A DNA stretch of 5,831 bases, from the NCBI GenBank assembly GCA_900319505.1, contig ONOV01000213.1, positions 1 through 5,831 on the forward strand, in the 5' to 3' direction. This document shows, piece by piece, positions 1-5,697 of the stretch; position 1 is the first letter of the stretch; each line of letters starts with the position of its first letter. The notes beneath the pieces were generated by a model that worked only from the letters and a program-made list of their open reading frames with translations, did no database searches and was not told the DNA's origin. The position numbers and the translations under genes are program-made. Source of the DNA: an uncultured Erysipelotrichaceae bacterium. GTDB lineage: Bacteria; Bacillota_I; Bacilli_A; Erysipelotrichales; Erysipelotrichaceae.

Positions 1-17
1 AGACTAGAGGAAAATTT

Positions 18-1304
18 ATGAACAGCAAATGGAAATTTGAACTGCCGGCCGCAGGTTTGTTCATCGTTGCCATTGGACTCGGCCTTCTGGGGAAAGATAA
101 TGCAGGAAAAATGACGGTTGATATACAGCCGGAAGAACCAGAACAAAAAGAAGTTGAGCTGGGTGCAAAAGCAGCAGAAACGGGTACAGGTATTACGGTC
201 ACAAAAGCAGATGACTGGTCTTCAGAATTTGCCAATGAGTATGAGTCCTTCATGCAGAATAATGAAAATGATGAAGTGGTTGACTATATTGAACAGTCGC
301 CGTACATCAAGACACTGTATGAGGGCTATGGCTTTGCGATATCTTACGGCAGTGCCAGAGGTCATACTTATGATATTGATGATCTGTATGCTACAGGAAG
401 ACCGCATAAGCTGGCAAACTGCTTTACATGCAAAACATCGGATTTTACCGCGAAAGTACTGAATGAAGGCGACAGTGTCTATGCCATGGCGTTCGATGAC
501 TTCAAGAGTGAGGTACAGGATCCCTTCGGGTGCTTCCACTGCCATGAGAATACCCCAGGTGAGATGTATGTTACACATGGATATCTGGCCGATGCACTGG
601 GAGATGATTTGAATACGGTGCCGGCAGCTGATCTCTCCTGTGCACAATGCCATACGGAATATTATTTTGATCCGGAAACCAAGGCAACAACGCTTGGGTA
701 TCAAAGTCTGGATACAATGAATCCGGATGATATTCTTGCCTATGAGAATTCACTGAAAGATGCGGAAGGCAATCAGTTTGCGGACTGGGTGGATGAGTCT
801 ACAGGTACGCGCAAGCTGAAGGTTCAGCATCCGGAGTTTGAGACTTTCTATGGTGAAGGAAGTATTCATAAATCCATGAATCTGACATGTGCTGACTGTC
901 ATATGGCTAAGGAAACAGCAAAAGATGGTACGACCTACACTAGTCATTACTGGATTTCACCATTAAAGAGCGATACGATCATGAACAGCACATGTGCCAG
1001 GTGCCATTCAGATCTTGAAGCCCTGAAGACAAAGGTCAAGGAAATTCAGGATGAAACAACGAACCGGGAAACCGAAATCGGCGAAAAGCTTGTTGAACTT
1101 GATAATAAGCTGACAGATGCTGTCGCTAATGGAACAATGTCCGATGAAGATATTGCAGAAGTCCGTTCGCTTTATCGTGATGCCCAGTTCTACTGGGACT
1201 TCGTCTTTGTTGAAAACAGTGAAGGTGTCCATAACAGCAGCCTGACCAAAGAAACACTGGATAAGGCAGAAAAGCTGGCTGATCAGGCACTTGCCATGTT
1301 CTGA
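18..1304 (+). CDS. nrfA: Ammonia-forming cytochrome c nitrite reductase (pentaheme c552)
   Basis: NrfA reduces nitrite to ammonium with six electrons on the outer face of the membrane. The 428-residue product has five heme-binding motifs: C135-F-T-C138-K139, the lysine-ligated active-site heme typical of NrfA, then CxxCH at 172-176, 208-212, 291-295 and 326-330. By comparison with known NrfA proteins, the active-site residues are R114 (in ARGHTY), Y215 (in HTEYYF) and H271 (in KVQHPE). E214, Y215, K268 and Q270 fit the calcium site. Candidate distal histidines are H116, H187, H284, H310 and H405. Residues about 10-24 form one hydrophobic segment with no clear AxA site and no lipobox, so it is probably an uncleaved anchor. 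The protein is slightly shorter than many NrfA proteins (roughly 450-500 residues). The start is supported by AGAGGA seven bases upstream. It leads the operon with resB and ccsA. Its usual partner nrfH is not visible and may lie before the window. Confidence 0.97.
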   Translation: MNSKWKFELPAAGLFIVAIGLGLLGKDNAGKMTVDIQPEEPEQKEVELGAKAAETGTGITVTKADDWSSEFANEYESFMQNNENDEVVDYIEQSPYIKTLYEGYGFAISYGSARGHTYDIDDLYATGRPHKLANCFTCKTSDFTAKVLNEGDSVYAMAFDDFKSEVQDPFGCFHCHENTPGEMYVTHGYLADALGDDLNTVPAADLSCAQCHTEYYFDPETKATTLGYQSLDTMNPDDILAYENSLKDAEGNQFADWVDESTGTRKLKVQHPEFETFYGEGSIHKSMNLTCADCHMAKETAKDGTTYTSHYWISPLKSDTIMNSTCARCHSDLEALKTKVKEIQDETTNRETEIGEKLVELDNKLTDAVANGTMSDEDIAEVRSLYRDAQFYWDFVFVENSEGVHNSSLTKETLDKAEKLADQALAMF

Positions 1305-1324
1305 AACTGAATGCATTCGAAAAT

Positions 1325-1354
1325 GCCATCCGCGAAGGTGGATGGTGTTTTTTC
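1325..1354 (+). terminator. Terminator-like hairpin between nrfA and resB
   Basis: GCCATCC (1325-1331) pairs with GGATGGT (1340-1346) around an eight-base loop, with one G-T pair at the base. A run of six T follows at 1348-1353. It begins 21 bases after the nrfA stop and ends 12 bases before the resB start. It has the form of an intrinsic terminator. Because resB and ccsA follow at once and no separate promoter is obvious, it probably acts as a partial terminator or as a 3' stabiliser of nrfA mRNA (inference). Confidence 0.7.
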
Positions 1355-1366
1355 TAAGGGTAGATT

Positions 1367-2614
1367 ATGAAGAAGGTTATCAAGTTTCTCAGATCCATGA
1401 AGTTCGGACTGATTCTTCTGGGATTGATCGCACTGATCTCTATTGCAGGAAGTGTCATCCCCCAGGGTGAAGAGGCGATGTATTATGTGCGCAATTATTC
1501 CAGTTATGGCTTACTGCTGAGATTACAGCTGGACCATGTTTTTACAAGCTGGTATTTTGTTGTGCTTGTCATGCTGCTCTGTATCAACCTTGCCATGTGT
1601 TCCATTCTCAGATGGCGCCGCATTGATCCGAAGAAAGAAATCAGCGCCATATCTGAAGGCAAAGCAGATGTGCCGGCATCCCGGGAAGAACTGGCACTGA
1701 TTGAGGATACATTGAAAAAGCACCACTGTCATAAGACAGAAACAGGCGGCGTGAAGGTCTATGAAAAGAACAGGTTCGGCAGATATGGTATGTTCATTAC
1801 GCATCTAGGCATCCTGCTGACCGTGATCTTCTTTGCGCTGGCCATGTATACGCCGGTGGTCACAGATCAGACCTGCATGCCGAAAGACGCGATTACTCTT
1901 GATGACGGCACACAGATTTATGTGGATTCCTTCCACATTGAAGATCAATCCGGTGATCTGGATTATCGCAGCAAGATTAAAATCACCCTTCCCAATGGCA
2001 CATCCAGCGGTCTCAAAGAGATATCTGTCAATCATCCTGCTGCATCAGGTGATTATAAGGTGTACCAGCAGACATATGGAACCATCGGTTCAGTAACCAT
2101 AACAGATGATGATGGAAATACAGATCATATTTATCTTGAAGACAATGTGTTTCTTTCCAGGGATGGCCATACAGGCATCTACTTCAATGCCCTGTATCCG
2201 GACTTCAAGCAGGATGGAGATGACTTCTCTCTGATTACATCTGTAACCGGATCATATCCCAATCCGGTTTATACATTTAATCTTGTGGAATATAACAGTC
2301 AAGAAAGTGATGATAATGATCTGAAGATGACACCGATGCTTGCTTTCCCGGGGGACGATGTTGATGCCGGCGGTCTGCATTTCCATTTTGAAAAACCAAC
2401 GGAATATCCCGGACTTCGCATTAAGAAGAGCAGCCGGATCATATCACTTCTGCTCATTCTGTCGTTTCTGATCATGACGATCGGATTTGTCTTAACCTTC
2501 CTCTTCCAGCCGGTACTGGTCGGTATCTATGAGGATGGCTATCATATCTACGGGAACAAACCGGAAGATGTCCGGATGATGATACATATAGCTTTAAAGA
2601 ACAGGAGAGAATAA
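1367..2614 (+). CDS. resB: Cytochrome c biogenesis protein ResB/Ccs1 (system II)
   Basis: ResB (Ccs1, CcsB) is one half of the system II heme lyase, which moves heme across the membrane and attaches it to apocytochrome CxxCH or CxxCK motifs with CcsA. The 415 residues show the family layout: membrane segments at about 12-32, 60-82 and 139-161, a large extracytoplasmic domain (about 162-355), and a fourth segment at about 356-382 with a short cytoplasmic tail. The N-terminal KFLRSMKFGLILL followed by SVIPQG is characteristic. The outer domain has the NHP (222-224) and YQQTYG (233-238) pattern seen in ResB. H146 in the third segment is a plausible conserved heme-ligand histidine. The ATG has AAGGG six bases upstream. 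The stop overlaps the ccsA start by one base, so the two are translationally coupled. The likely client is the neighbouring nrfA product. Confidence 0.93.
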   Translation: MKKVIKFLRSMKFGLILLGLIALISIAGSVIPQGEEAMYYVRNYSSYGLLLRLQLDHVFTSWYFVVLVMLLCINLAMCSILRWRRIDPKKEISAISEGKADVPASREELALIEDTLKKHHCHKTETGGVKVYEKNRFGRYGMFITHLGILLTVIFFALAMYTPVVTDQTCMPKDAITLDDGTQIYVDSFHIEDQSGDLDYRSKIKITLPNGTSSGLKEISVNHPAASGDYKVYQQTYGTIGSVTITDDDGNTDHIYLEDNVFLSRDGHTGIYFNALYPDFKQDGDDFSLITSVTGSYPNPVYTFNLVEYNSQESDDNDLKMTPMLAFPGDDVDAGGLHFHFEKPTEYPGLRIKKSSRIISLLLILSFLIMTIGFVLTFLFQPVLVGIYEDGYHIYGNKPEDVRMMIHIALKNRRE

Positions 2615-3399
2615 TGGATTACTTGTTTTTTGCCGGGCTGATCGTCTATTTCATCAGTCTTGTCCTTCAGTTTATTGCAGGTGTCTGGAAGAAAGAAAAG
2701 CTCAAAAAGGATGCCTGGTATCTCTTTATGGCAGGTGCTGTACTGGCAACGGTATACCTTGTCAGCCGCGGTATAAGGGCCGGCCGGCTGCCGATGTCCA
2801 ATCAGTTTGAATTTGCCGCAACGTTCTCATGGGGTATTGCGATGATTCTCATTGTCATGCATTATGCCATACATGCGGACTGGATTACGACACCTGGTAT
2901 TTTCATGACCTGGGCCATCCTGTTATATGCGGCCATGCAGCCAAGAGAAATTACAGATCTGATGCCTGCCTTAAGATCCATCTGGTTCGGTATCCACATC
3001 GGTTCAGCGGCATTTGCCTATGCTGCCTTCATGCTTGCCGGTGCGGCAGGCATCCGCTATCTTCTCATTCATAAAAAGAATCCGGGTGATGAAAGACTGG
3101 AGGAAATTGATTACTTTGCCTATCGTCTGATTGCTATCGGGCTTCTGCTTCTTACGGTAACCATCCTGATCGGGGCGGTATGGGCGGAAGAAGCCTGGTC
3201 AGCGTTCTGGACATGGGATCCCAAGGAAGTCTGGGCTTTGATCACATGGATTCTCTACTCCATCTATCTGCATCTGCGTCTTTCAAGGAGGAAGAAGGGA
3301 GTATTCATGGCCTGGTATGCCATTATAGCAATACCGGTGGTGCTGTTTACCTTCATCGGGGTCAACACCCTGATGCCCGGCCTGCATTCCTATGGATGA
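2614..3399 (+). CDS. ccsA: Cytochrome c biogenesis protein CcsA/ResC (heme lyase, WWD family)
   Basis: CcsA is the heme-handling half of system II. It belongs to the heme handling protein family defined by the periplasmic WWD domain. The 261-residue product is almost all membrane helices. The WWD signature is at about 190-211 (WAEEAW, then FWTWDPKEVWALITW). Conserved histidines flank it: H128 in FGIHIGSAAFAY and H257 in the C-terminal GLHSYG. The MSNQFEFA stretch (61-68) after the second helix is also typical of the family. The start overlaps the resB stop as TAATG, with AGGAGA five bases upstream. Length is normal for a stand-alone CcsA. It is the last gene of the operon, with a strong terminator nine bases after the stop. 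With ResB it probably loads the five hemes of NrfA, including the CxxCK site (inference from position). Confidence 0.95.
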   Translation: MDYLFFAGLIVYFISLVLQFIAGVWKKEKLKKDAWYLFMAGAVLATVYLVSRGIRAGRLPMSNQFEFAATFSWGIAMILIVMHYAIHADWITTPGIFMTWAILLYAAMQPREITDLMPALRSIWFGIHIGSAAFAYAAFMLAGAAGIRYLLIHKKNPGDERLEEIDYFAYRLIAIGLLLLTVTILIGAVWAEEAWSAFWTWDPKEVWALITWILYSIYLHLRLSRRKKGVFMAWYAIIAIPVVLFTFIGVNTLMPGLHSYG

Positions 3400-3407
3400 C
3401 AGTCATG

Positions 3408-3453
3408 CCTGTGCACTGCTGCAAAACTGAGCAGTGCACAGGTTTATTTTTTT
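3408..3453 (+). terminator. Strong intrinsic terminator after ccsA
   Basis: A perfect 13-base-pair stem, 3408-3420 with 3430-3442, encloses a nine-base loop and is followed by a T-rich tract (TTTA then a run of T to 3453). It closes the nrfA-resB-ccsA operon. Confidence 0.95.
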
Positions 3454-3471
3454 GTAGATCAGGCAAGGAAA

Positions 3472-3491
3472 CACGGGTTTTCAAAACCGTG
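3472..3491 (+). repeat. Subterminal hairpin, candidate left end of the IS
   Basis: CAC plus GGTTTT (with one extra G at 3475 or nearby) pairs with AAAACC plus GTG around a central C. Imperfect hairpins with an unpaired base near the left end are the binding site of Y1 transposases in IS200/IS605 elements. It lies about 40 bases before the tnpA start, in the expected place. The preceding GGAAAC resembles the bases before the hairpin at 5773-5794. Confidence 0.6.
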
Positions 3492-3496
3492 ATGAA

Positions 3497-3525
3497 TTGG
3501 CCCTGACCGATGCATATTGTATAAC
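3497..3525 (+). promoter_or_regulatory. Candidate tnpA promoter
   Basis: TTGGCC (3497-3502) and TATAAC (3520-3525, preceded by TTG) are separated by 17 bases and lie just before the tnpA ATG at 3532. Transcription would begin at or next to the start codon. There is no Shine-Dalgarno sequence, which fits the weak expression of IS200/IS605 transposases. Confidence 0.4.
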
Positions 3526-3531
3526 ATAAGT

Positions 3532-3977
3532 ATGGAAAGACACGATGAACGTCTTACATATGGTAGAACCTGCGTTTACAATTTGAACTGCCATATCGTA
3601 TGGAAAATAAAATAAAGAAACAAAGTTCTTAATGGCAGCGTTGAAGCAGATCTGATAAAGCTGCTGTATGACATCGAAGACGAAAAAGGCTTTGCAATCA
3701 GGCATGACGAGATCGGGCCGGATGATCATGTTCACATGCTTGTTTTGGCGCCCCGAAGTTCTCTGTATCTACCATTGTCAAGTGCCTTAAAGGGACTTCT
3801 GCGTTTCGTCTCTTTCGAATGCATCCAGAGCTGAAAGCATATTACTGGAAGAAAGAAGACAGACATCTATGGTCGCCTTCCTGTTTCGTCGAAAGCATTG
3901 GCGCATCCAATGAACAGGCTGTTGCTAAATACATTGACGATCAGAGGAAAAAGGAGCGCATGCATGACAAAGATTAA
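3532..3977 (+). pseudogene. tnpA: Broken IS200/IS605 Y1 transposase (stop codon and frameshift)
   Basis: TnpA is the single-strand Y1 transposase of IS200/IS605 elements. From ATG 3532 the frame reads through YNLNCHIVWKIK, then meets TAA at 3613-3615 where the family has Tyr of KYR. The same frame continues with RNKVL and on to the HUH motif in DDHVHMLV (His codons 3727-3729 and 3733-3735). Near 3760-3765 the frame slips: the continuation VSTIVKCLKGTSAFRLF is in another frame from 3765, consistent with one lost base. It then runs through HPELKAYYW, LWSPSCFV and the catalytic Tyr codon (3930-3932) in VAKYIDDQ, and ends at TAA 3975-3977. With both lesions repaired it would encode about 148 residues, normal for TnpA. 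It is inactive as written. Confidence 0.93.
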
Positions 3978-4113
3978 GAAAGGATTTGTAATCCGCCTTT
4001 ATCCGAATGCCGAGCAGATGCACCAGATCCGCATGACTGCTGGAAATTTACTGATTTTTTACCCACAACGGTGCCTGAAGAGCCTTTATTTCGGTGGTTT
4101 TCCCGTTCGATAA
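3964..4113 (+). pseudogene. tnpB: Truncated IS605 TnpB (N-terminal stub)
   Basis: TnpB is the RNA-guided nuclease of IS200/IS605 elements, normally about 350-450 residues. Here only about the first 28 residues are recognisable: a Lys-rich start followed by GFVIRLYPNAEQMHQI, the usual TnpB opening (FRLYPN.EQ). The following residues, MTAGN, match the place where families have a short motif before RFVYN. After Asn28 (base 4047) the frame reads unrelated residues to a stop at 4111-4113. AAGGAG lies seven bases before the ATG, and the start overlaps the end of tnpA by 14 bases, the usual arrangement. No RuvC residues remain, so it cannot be a nuclease. Confidence 0.8.
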
Positions 4114-4153
4114 AAAGAAAAATGACGCAAACCCATCTGGTTAGGTTTACGCC
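4112..4153 (-). terminator. Intrinsic terminator of the tRNA gene
   Basis: On the minus strand, bases 4153-4144 pair with 4133-4124 in a ten-base-pair stem with two G-T pairs and a ten-base loop. The stem is followed by A, five T, C and five T (4123-4112). It lies about 30 bases beyond the tRNA 3' end. Confidence 0.85.
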
Positions 4154-4184
4154 ATTGACCGCATTGTTATGCGATTTTTCTTCG

Positions 4185-4257
4185 TGAGCGATAAGGGACT
4201 CGAACCCATGACCCCTTCCACGTCAAGGAAGTGCTCTCCCAACTGAGCTAATCACTC
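4185..4257 (-). tRNA. tRNA-Val (anticodon GAC)
   Basis: The minus strand folds into a 73-base cloverleaf. The acceptor arm GAGTGAT pairs with ATCGCTC (one G-T), the D stem is GCTC/GAGC, the anticodon stem is CTTCC/GGAAG with loop TTGACGT, the variable loop is GGGTC, and the T arm is ATGGG-TTCGAGT-CCCTT. The anticodon GAC (complement of 4222-4224) reads GUC and GUU valine codons. Discriminator A73, T8, G18G19 and the TTC loop are present. CCA is not encoded. Two oddities are a T-T mismatch at 50-64 in the T stem and G rather than A at position 37. It has its own promoter and terminator. Confidence 0.93.
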
Positions 4258-4269
4258 ATGTGCTTTGTT

Positions 4270-4297
4270 ATGATAACATAACATGACACAAAAGCAA
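4270..4297 (-). promoter_or_regulatory. Promoter for tRNA-Val
   Basis: On the minus strand, TTGCTT (4297-4292) and TATCAT (4275-4270) are separated by 16 bases, so transcription should start a few bases before the tRNA. The -10 lies within the palindrome GTTATGATAAC (4267-4277). Confidence 0.6.
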
Positions 4298-4306
4298 ACA
4301 TTAATT

Positions 4307-4525
4307 TTATCTTCGACGGCTCATTTTCTTTTCATGATGACGCATGATGAGGTATCTCAGTACATCAAAGATGAACAGGACAATGTCCAGGATGACACCC
4401 CACATGAGATTGTTTTCGACATTGGCCAGCGGATCATGATAGAAGATCAGATCAAATATGACACCCAGTACAAATGCGGCGGCTAAGACCAGTACTGCTG
4501 AGAGAAGTTCTTTTTTCCATTCCAT
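4307..4525 (-). CDS. Small membrane protein of unknown function (two helices)
   Basis: I do not recognise a family. The 72-residue product has two hydrophobic segments, at about 8-28 and 38-60, joined by a short polar turn (YHDPLANVENN). It ends in a strongly basic tail (RHHEKKMSRRR), which by the positive-inside rule puts both ends in the cytoplasm. The start at 4525 is chosen because AGAAGG lies nine bases upstream. Extending the frame upstream would run antisense through the flavoprotein gene with residues that do not look like a protein. It is divergent from the flavoprotein gene, with a 60-base gap, and reads towards the tRNA. The hydrophobic helices and ribosome binding site make it likely to be real. 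Confidence 0.65.
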   Translation of the reverse strand: MEWKKELLSAVLVLAAAFVLGVIFDLIFYHDPLANVENNLMWGVILDIVLFIFDVLRYLIMRHHEKKMSRRR

Positions 4526-4550
4526 AAGCTTCTGCCTTCTTTTCAATGCA

Positions 4551-4579
4551 GTTATAGTAGCACAGAAAAGCGGTATACT
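4551..4579. promoter_or_regulatory. Shared divergent promoter region
   Basis: The 60-base gap between the 72-residue gene and the flavoprotein gene must carry both promoters. TATACT (4574-4579) is a -10 candidate for the + strand, and TATAAC (complement of 4551-4556) for the minus strand. Neither has a convincing -35 at normal spacing. The two would face each other across this short region, so they may compete. Confidence 0.3.
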
Positions 4580-4585
4580 TGAGGC

Positions 4586-5146
4586 ATGAAAACAGTTCTT
4601 CTTGATTTTGGCAGAAATAACAGTATCTGTGATCTGAAGATGAAAGAGATGAAACAGGTGCTGGAAGAGGCAGGGGTGCAGTGTGTCTTTGTGAAGATCG
4701 GGGAAGTAAAAGGCTGTACGGGATGCGGTAAATGCTGGAAGAAGAGAAGATGTGTCATTGAGGATGAAGTGAATCTCTGTGCTGATGCGATGCATGACAG
4801 TGATGGATTGATTCTCGGGTTTGAAAGTTACTATGGCAGGTGTGAGGAAGATGTGATGCGGTTTGTGAAAAGGCTGTTTCACAGTGCTTCGGATGTACTG
4901 GATCATAAGCTGTTCAGCTGTGTGATTGAGGGAAGAAGGACGGAAAGTGCTTTCTTTGAAGCGGGGCAGTACATGATGGAGAGTCATATGTGTCTGTATG
5001 TACCGGATGAATTTGGAAAAGCAGAGAAAATAAAAAGCAGAAGAGGAGAGCTTATCCTTCTGCTGAGATGTCATGAAAGGGCAGTACAGGATGGCATTCT
5101 GAGGAAAGATCCGTATGTCTGTCCGTTTGAAAGGTTTGTACGCTGA
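4586..5146 (+). CDS. Iron-sulfur flavoprotein-like / NADPH-dependent FMN reductase family protein
   Basis: The 186-residue product has the flavodoxin-like order of the iron-sulfur flavoprotein family. It starts with a beta strand (KTVLLDFG) and a helix (LKMKEMKQVLEEAG), then has the cysteine cluster C44-x2-C47-x2-C50-x5-C56 followed by VIEDE. Next comes DSDGLILGFESYYG (72-84), where relatives have the SPVYYG flavin-contact loop, and a helix (EEDVMRFVKRLF). In known members the compact cysteine motif holds a 4Fe-4S cluster and FMN is bound nearby. Here the FMN phosphate loop (normally GSPRxxGNT) reads DFGRNNSICD, and the usual SP pair is ES, so flavin binding is uncertain. The start is odd: GAGG at 4581-4584 is only one base from ATG, and the possible -10 ends at 4579. 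It is probably a redox protein of unknown substrate. The end abuts the next gene's stop. Confidence 0.82.
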   Translation: MKTVLLDFGRNNSICDLKMKEMKQVLEEAGVQCVFVKIGEVKGCTGCGKCWKKRRCVIEDEVNLCADAMHDSDGLILGFESYYGRCEEDVMRFVKRLFHSASDVLDHKLFSCVIEGRRTESAFFEAGQYMMESHMCLYVPDEFGKAEKIKSRRGELILLLRCHERAVQDGILRKDPYVCPFERFVR

Positions 5147-5533
5147 CTATTGTTTTGAAGTGAAGGCAGCGAAGGCATAGCCGATAAAGCAGATCAGGGT
5201 GATGAGGATGGTTCTTGTTTTGAGACTGCTGATTTCATTCATGCGGCAGGATACATAAGAGAAAAGAAACAGGGCTGTACCAAGAATGGAAAGGATGCGG
5301 CATGATTTCACTGATCTGCCGATCCAGCCGGGTAAGGCAAAGCCGATACAGATGCCGTCTGTTACTAATACGGTAAGAATGCCTTTGATATCTGTACCGT
5401 AGTCATCAAGTGAAGTATGGATCAGAGCGGAATGCAGACCGAAAAGCTGCAGAACATCAATAAACAGATCAAATACAGCCAGCAGTACAAGCATTTCACA
5501 GAAGTATTTCATAAAGGGATTTCTTTTTGTCAT
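5147..5533 (-). CDS. Membrane protein of unknown function (four helices)
   Basis: I do not recognise a family. The 128-residue product has four hydrophobic segments, at about 10-32, 48-68, 76-96 and 106-124, with basic residues at the N-terminus (TKR) and in the loops after the second and third helices (RSVKS, CRMN), and it ends in TSKQ. The start at 5533 is supported by AGAGAGG five bases upstream, and a good promoter lies further upstream. Its TAG stop (complement of 5147-5149) directly follows the TGA of the + strand flavoprotein gene, so the two genes converge with no gap and no terminator between them. Nothing in the sequence suggests a transported substrate. Confidence 0.8.
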   Translation of the reverse strand: MTKRNPFMKYFCEMLVLLAVFDLFIDVLQLFGLHSALIHTSLDDYGTDIKGILTVLVTDGICIGFALPGWIGRSVKSCRILSILGTALFLFSYVSCRMNEISSLKTRTILITLICFIGYAFAAFTSKQ

Positions 5534-5563
5534 AATGCCTCTCTATGGAAATAAAGCAAAAGG

Positions 5564-5593
5564 ATTATAGCGTCAGACAGAGATGAGGATCAA
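5564..5593 (-). promoter_or_regulatory. Promoter for the 128-residue membrane protein gene
   Basis: On the minus strand, a perfect TATAAT (5569-5564) follows TTGATC (5593-5588) after 18 bases. Transcription would start near 5557, leaving a leader of about 24 bases with the AGAGAGG ribosome binding site. Confidence 0.7.
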
Positions 5594-5697
5594 GCGTTCG
5601 GGTTCGTAAAAAGAAGGAAATGCAGAAGCAGCCCGGCAGTTGACCGTTTATGTTATGCTTTTTTCTATCATGATGCTGTCAGAAAAAGGAGGGTTTC

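Larger units (their letters stand above)
3461..4047 (+). mobile_element. Decayed IS200/IS605-type insertion sequence (tnpA plus truncated tnpB)
   Basis: The stretch contains, in order, an end-like hairpin, a promoter, a broken Y1 transposase gene tnpA and the first codons of tnpB overlapping the tnpA end. This is the usual IS605 order with both genes in the same direction. The left boundary is estimated from the hairpin at 3472-3491. The right boundary is the last recognisable tnpB residue (Asn28). From 4048 to 4111 I see no recognisable gene or element end, so the rest of tnpB and the right end have been lost. The remnant sits between the ccsA terminator and the tRNA terminator, where insertion would cause little harm. 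IS200/IS605 elements move as single-stranded DNA without target duplication, so no direct repeats are expected. Confidence 0.85.

Noticed and set aside
222..704. A 160-codon minus-strand frame inside nrfA.
   Set aside because: It is antisense to the heme-binding region of nrfA, with no ribosome binding site or recognisable motif.
3481..3735. An 84-codon minus-strand frame over the insertion sequence.
   Set aside because: It is antisense to tnpA, whose HUH region explains the sequence.
4161..4172. A small perfect hairpin, GCAT-TGTT-ATGC, between the tRNA and its terminator.
   Set aside because: A four-base stem is too weak, and the better terminator lies just beyond. It may help 3' processing, but there is no support for that.
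4047..4186. An open stretch in the third + frame (reading FLPTTVPEEPLFRWFSRSIKRK) after the tnpB stub.
   Set aside because: It has no start and no family I recognise, and it runs through the tRNA terminator and into the tRNA end.
3400..4585. Possible CRISPR array or repeated units in the gene-poor middle.
   Set aside because: No direct repeats with regular spacing are present. The stretch is explained by the terminator, the insertion-sequence remnant and the tRNA unit.
4307..5074. A 255-codon open frame on the minus strand covering most of the flavoprotein gene.
   Set aside because: Only the last 72 codons look like a protein and have their own ribosome binding site. The rest is antisense to a recognisable gene.
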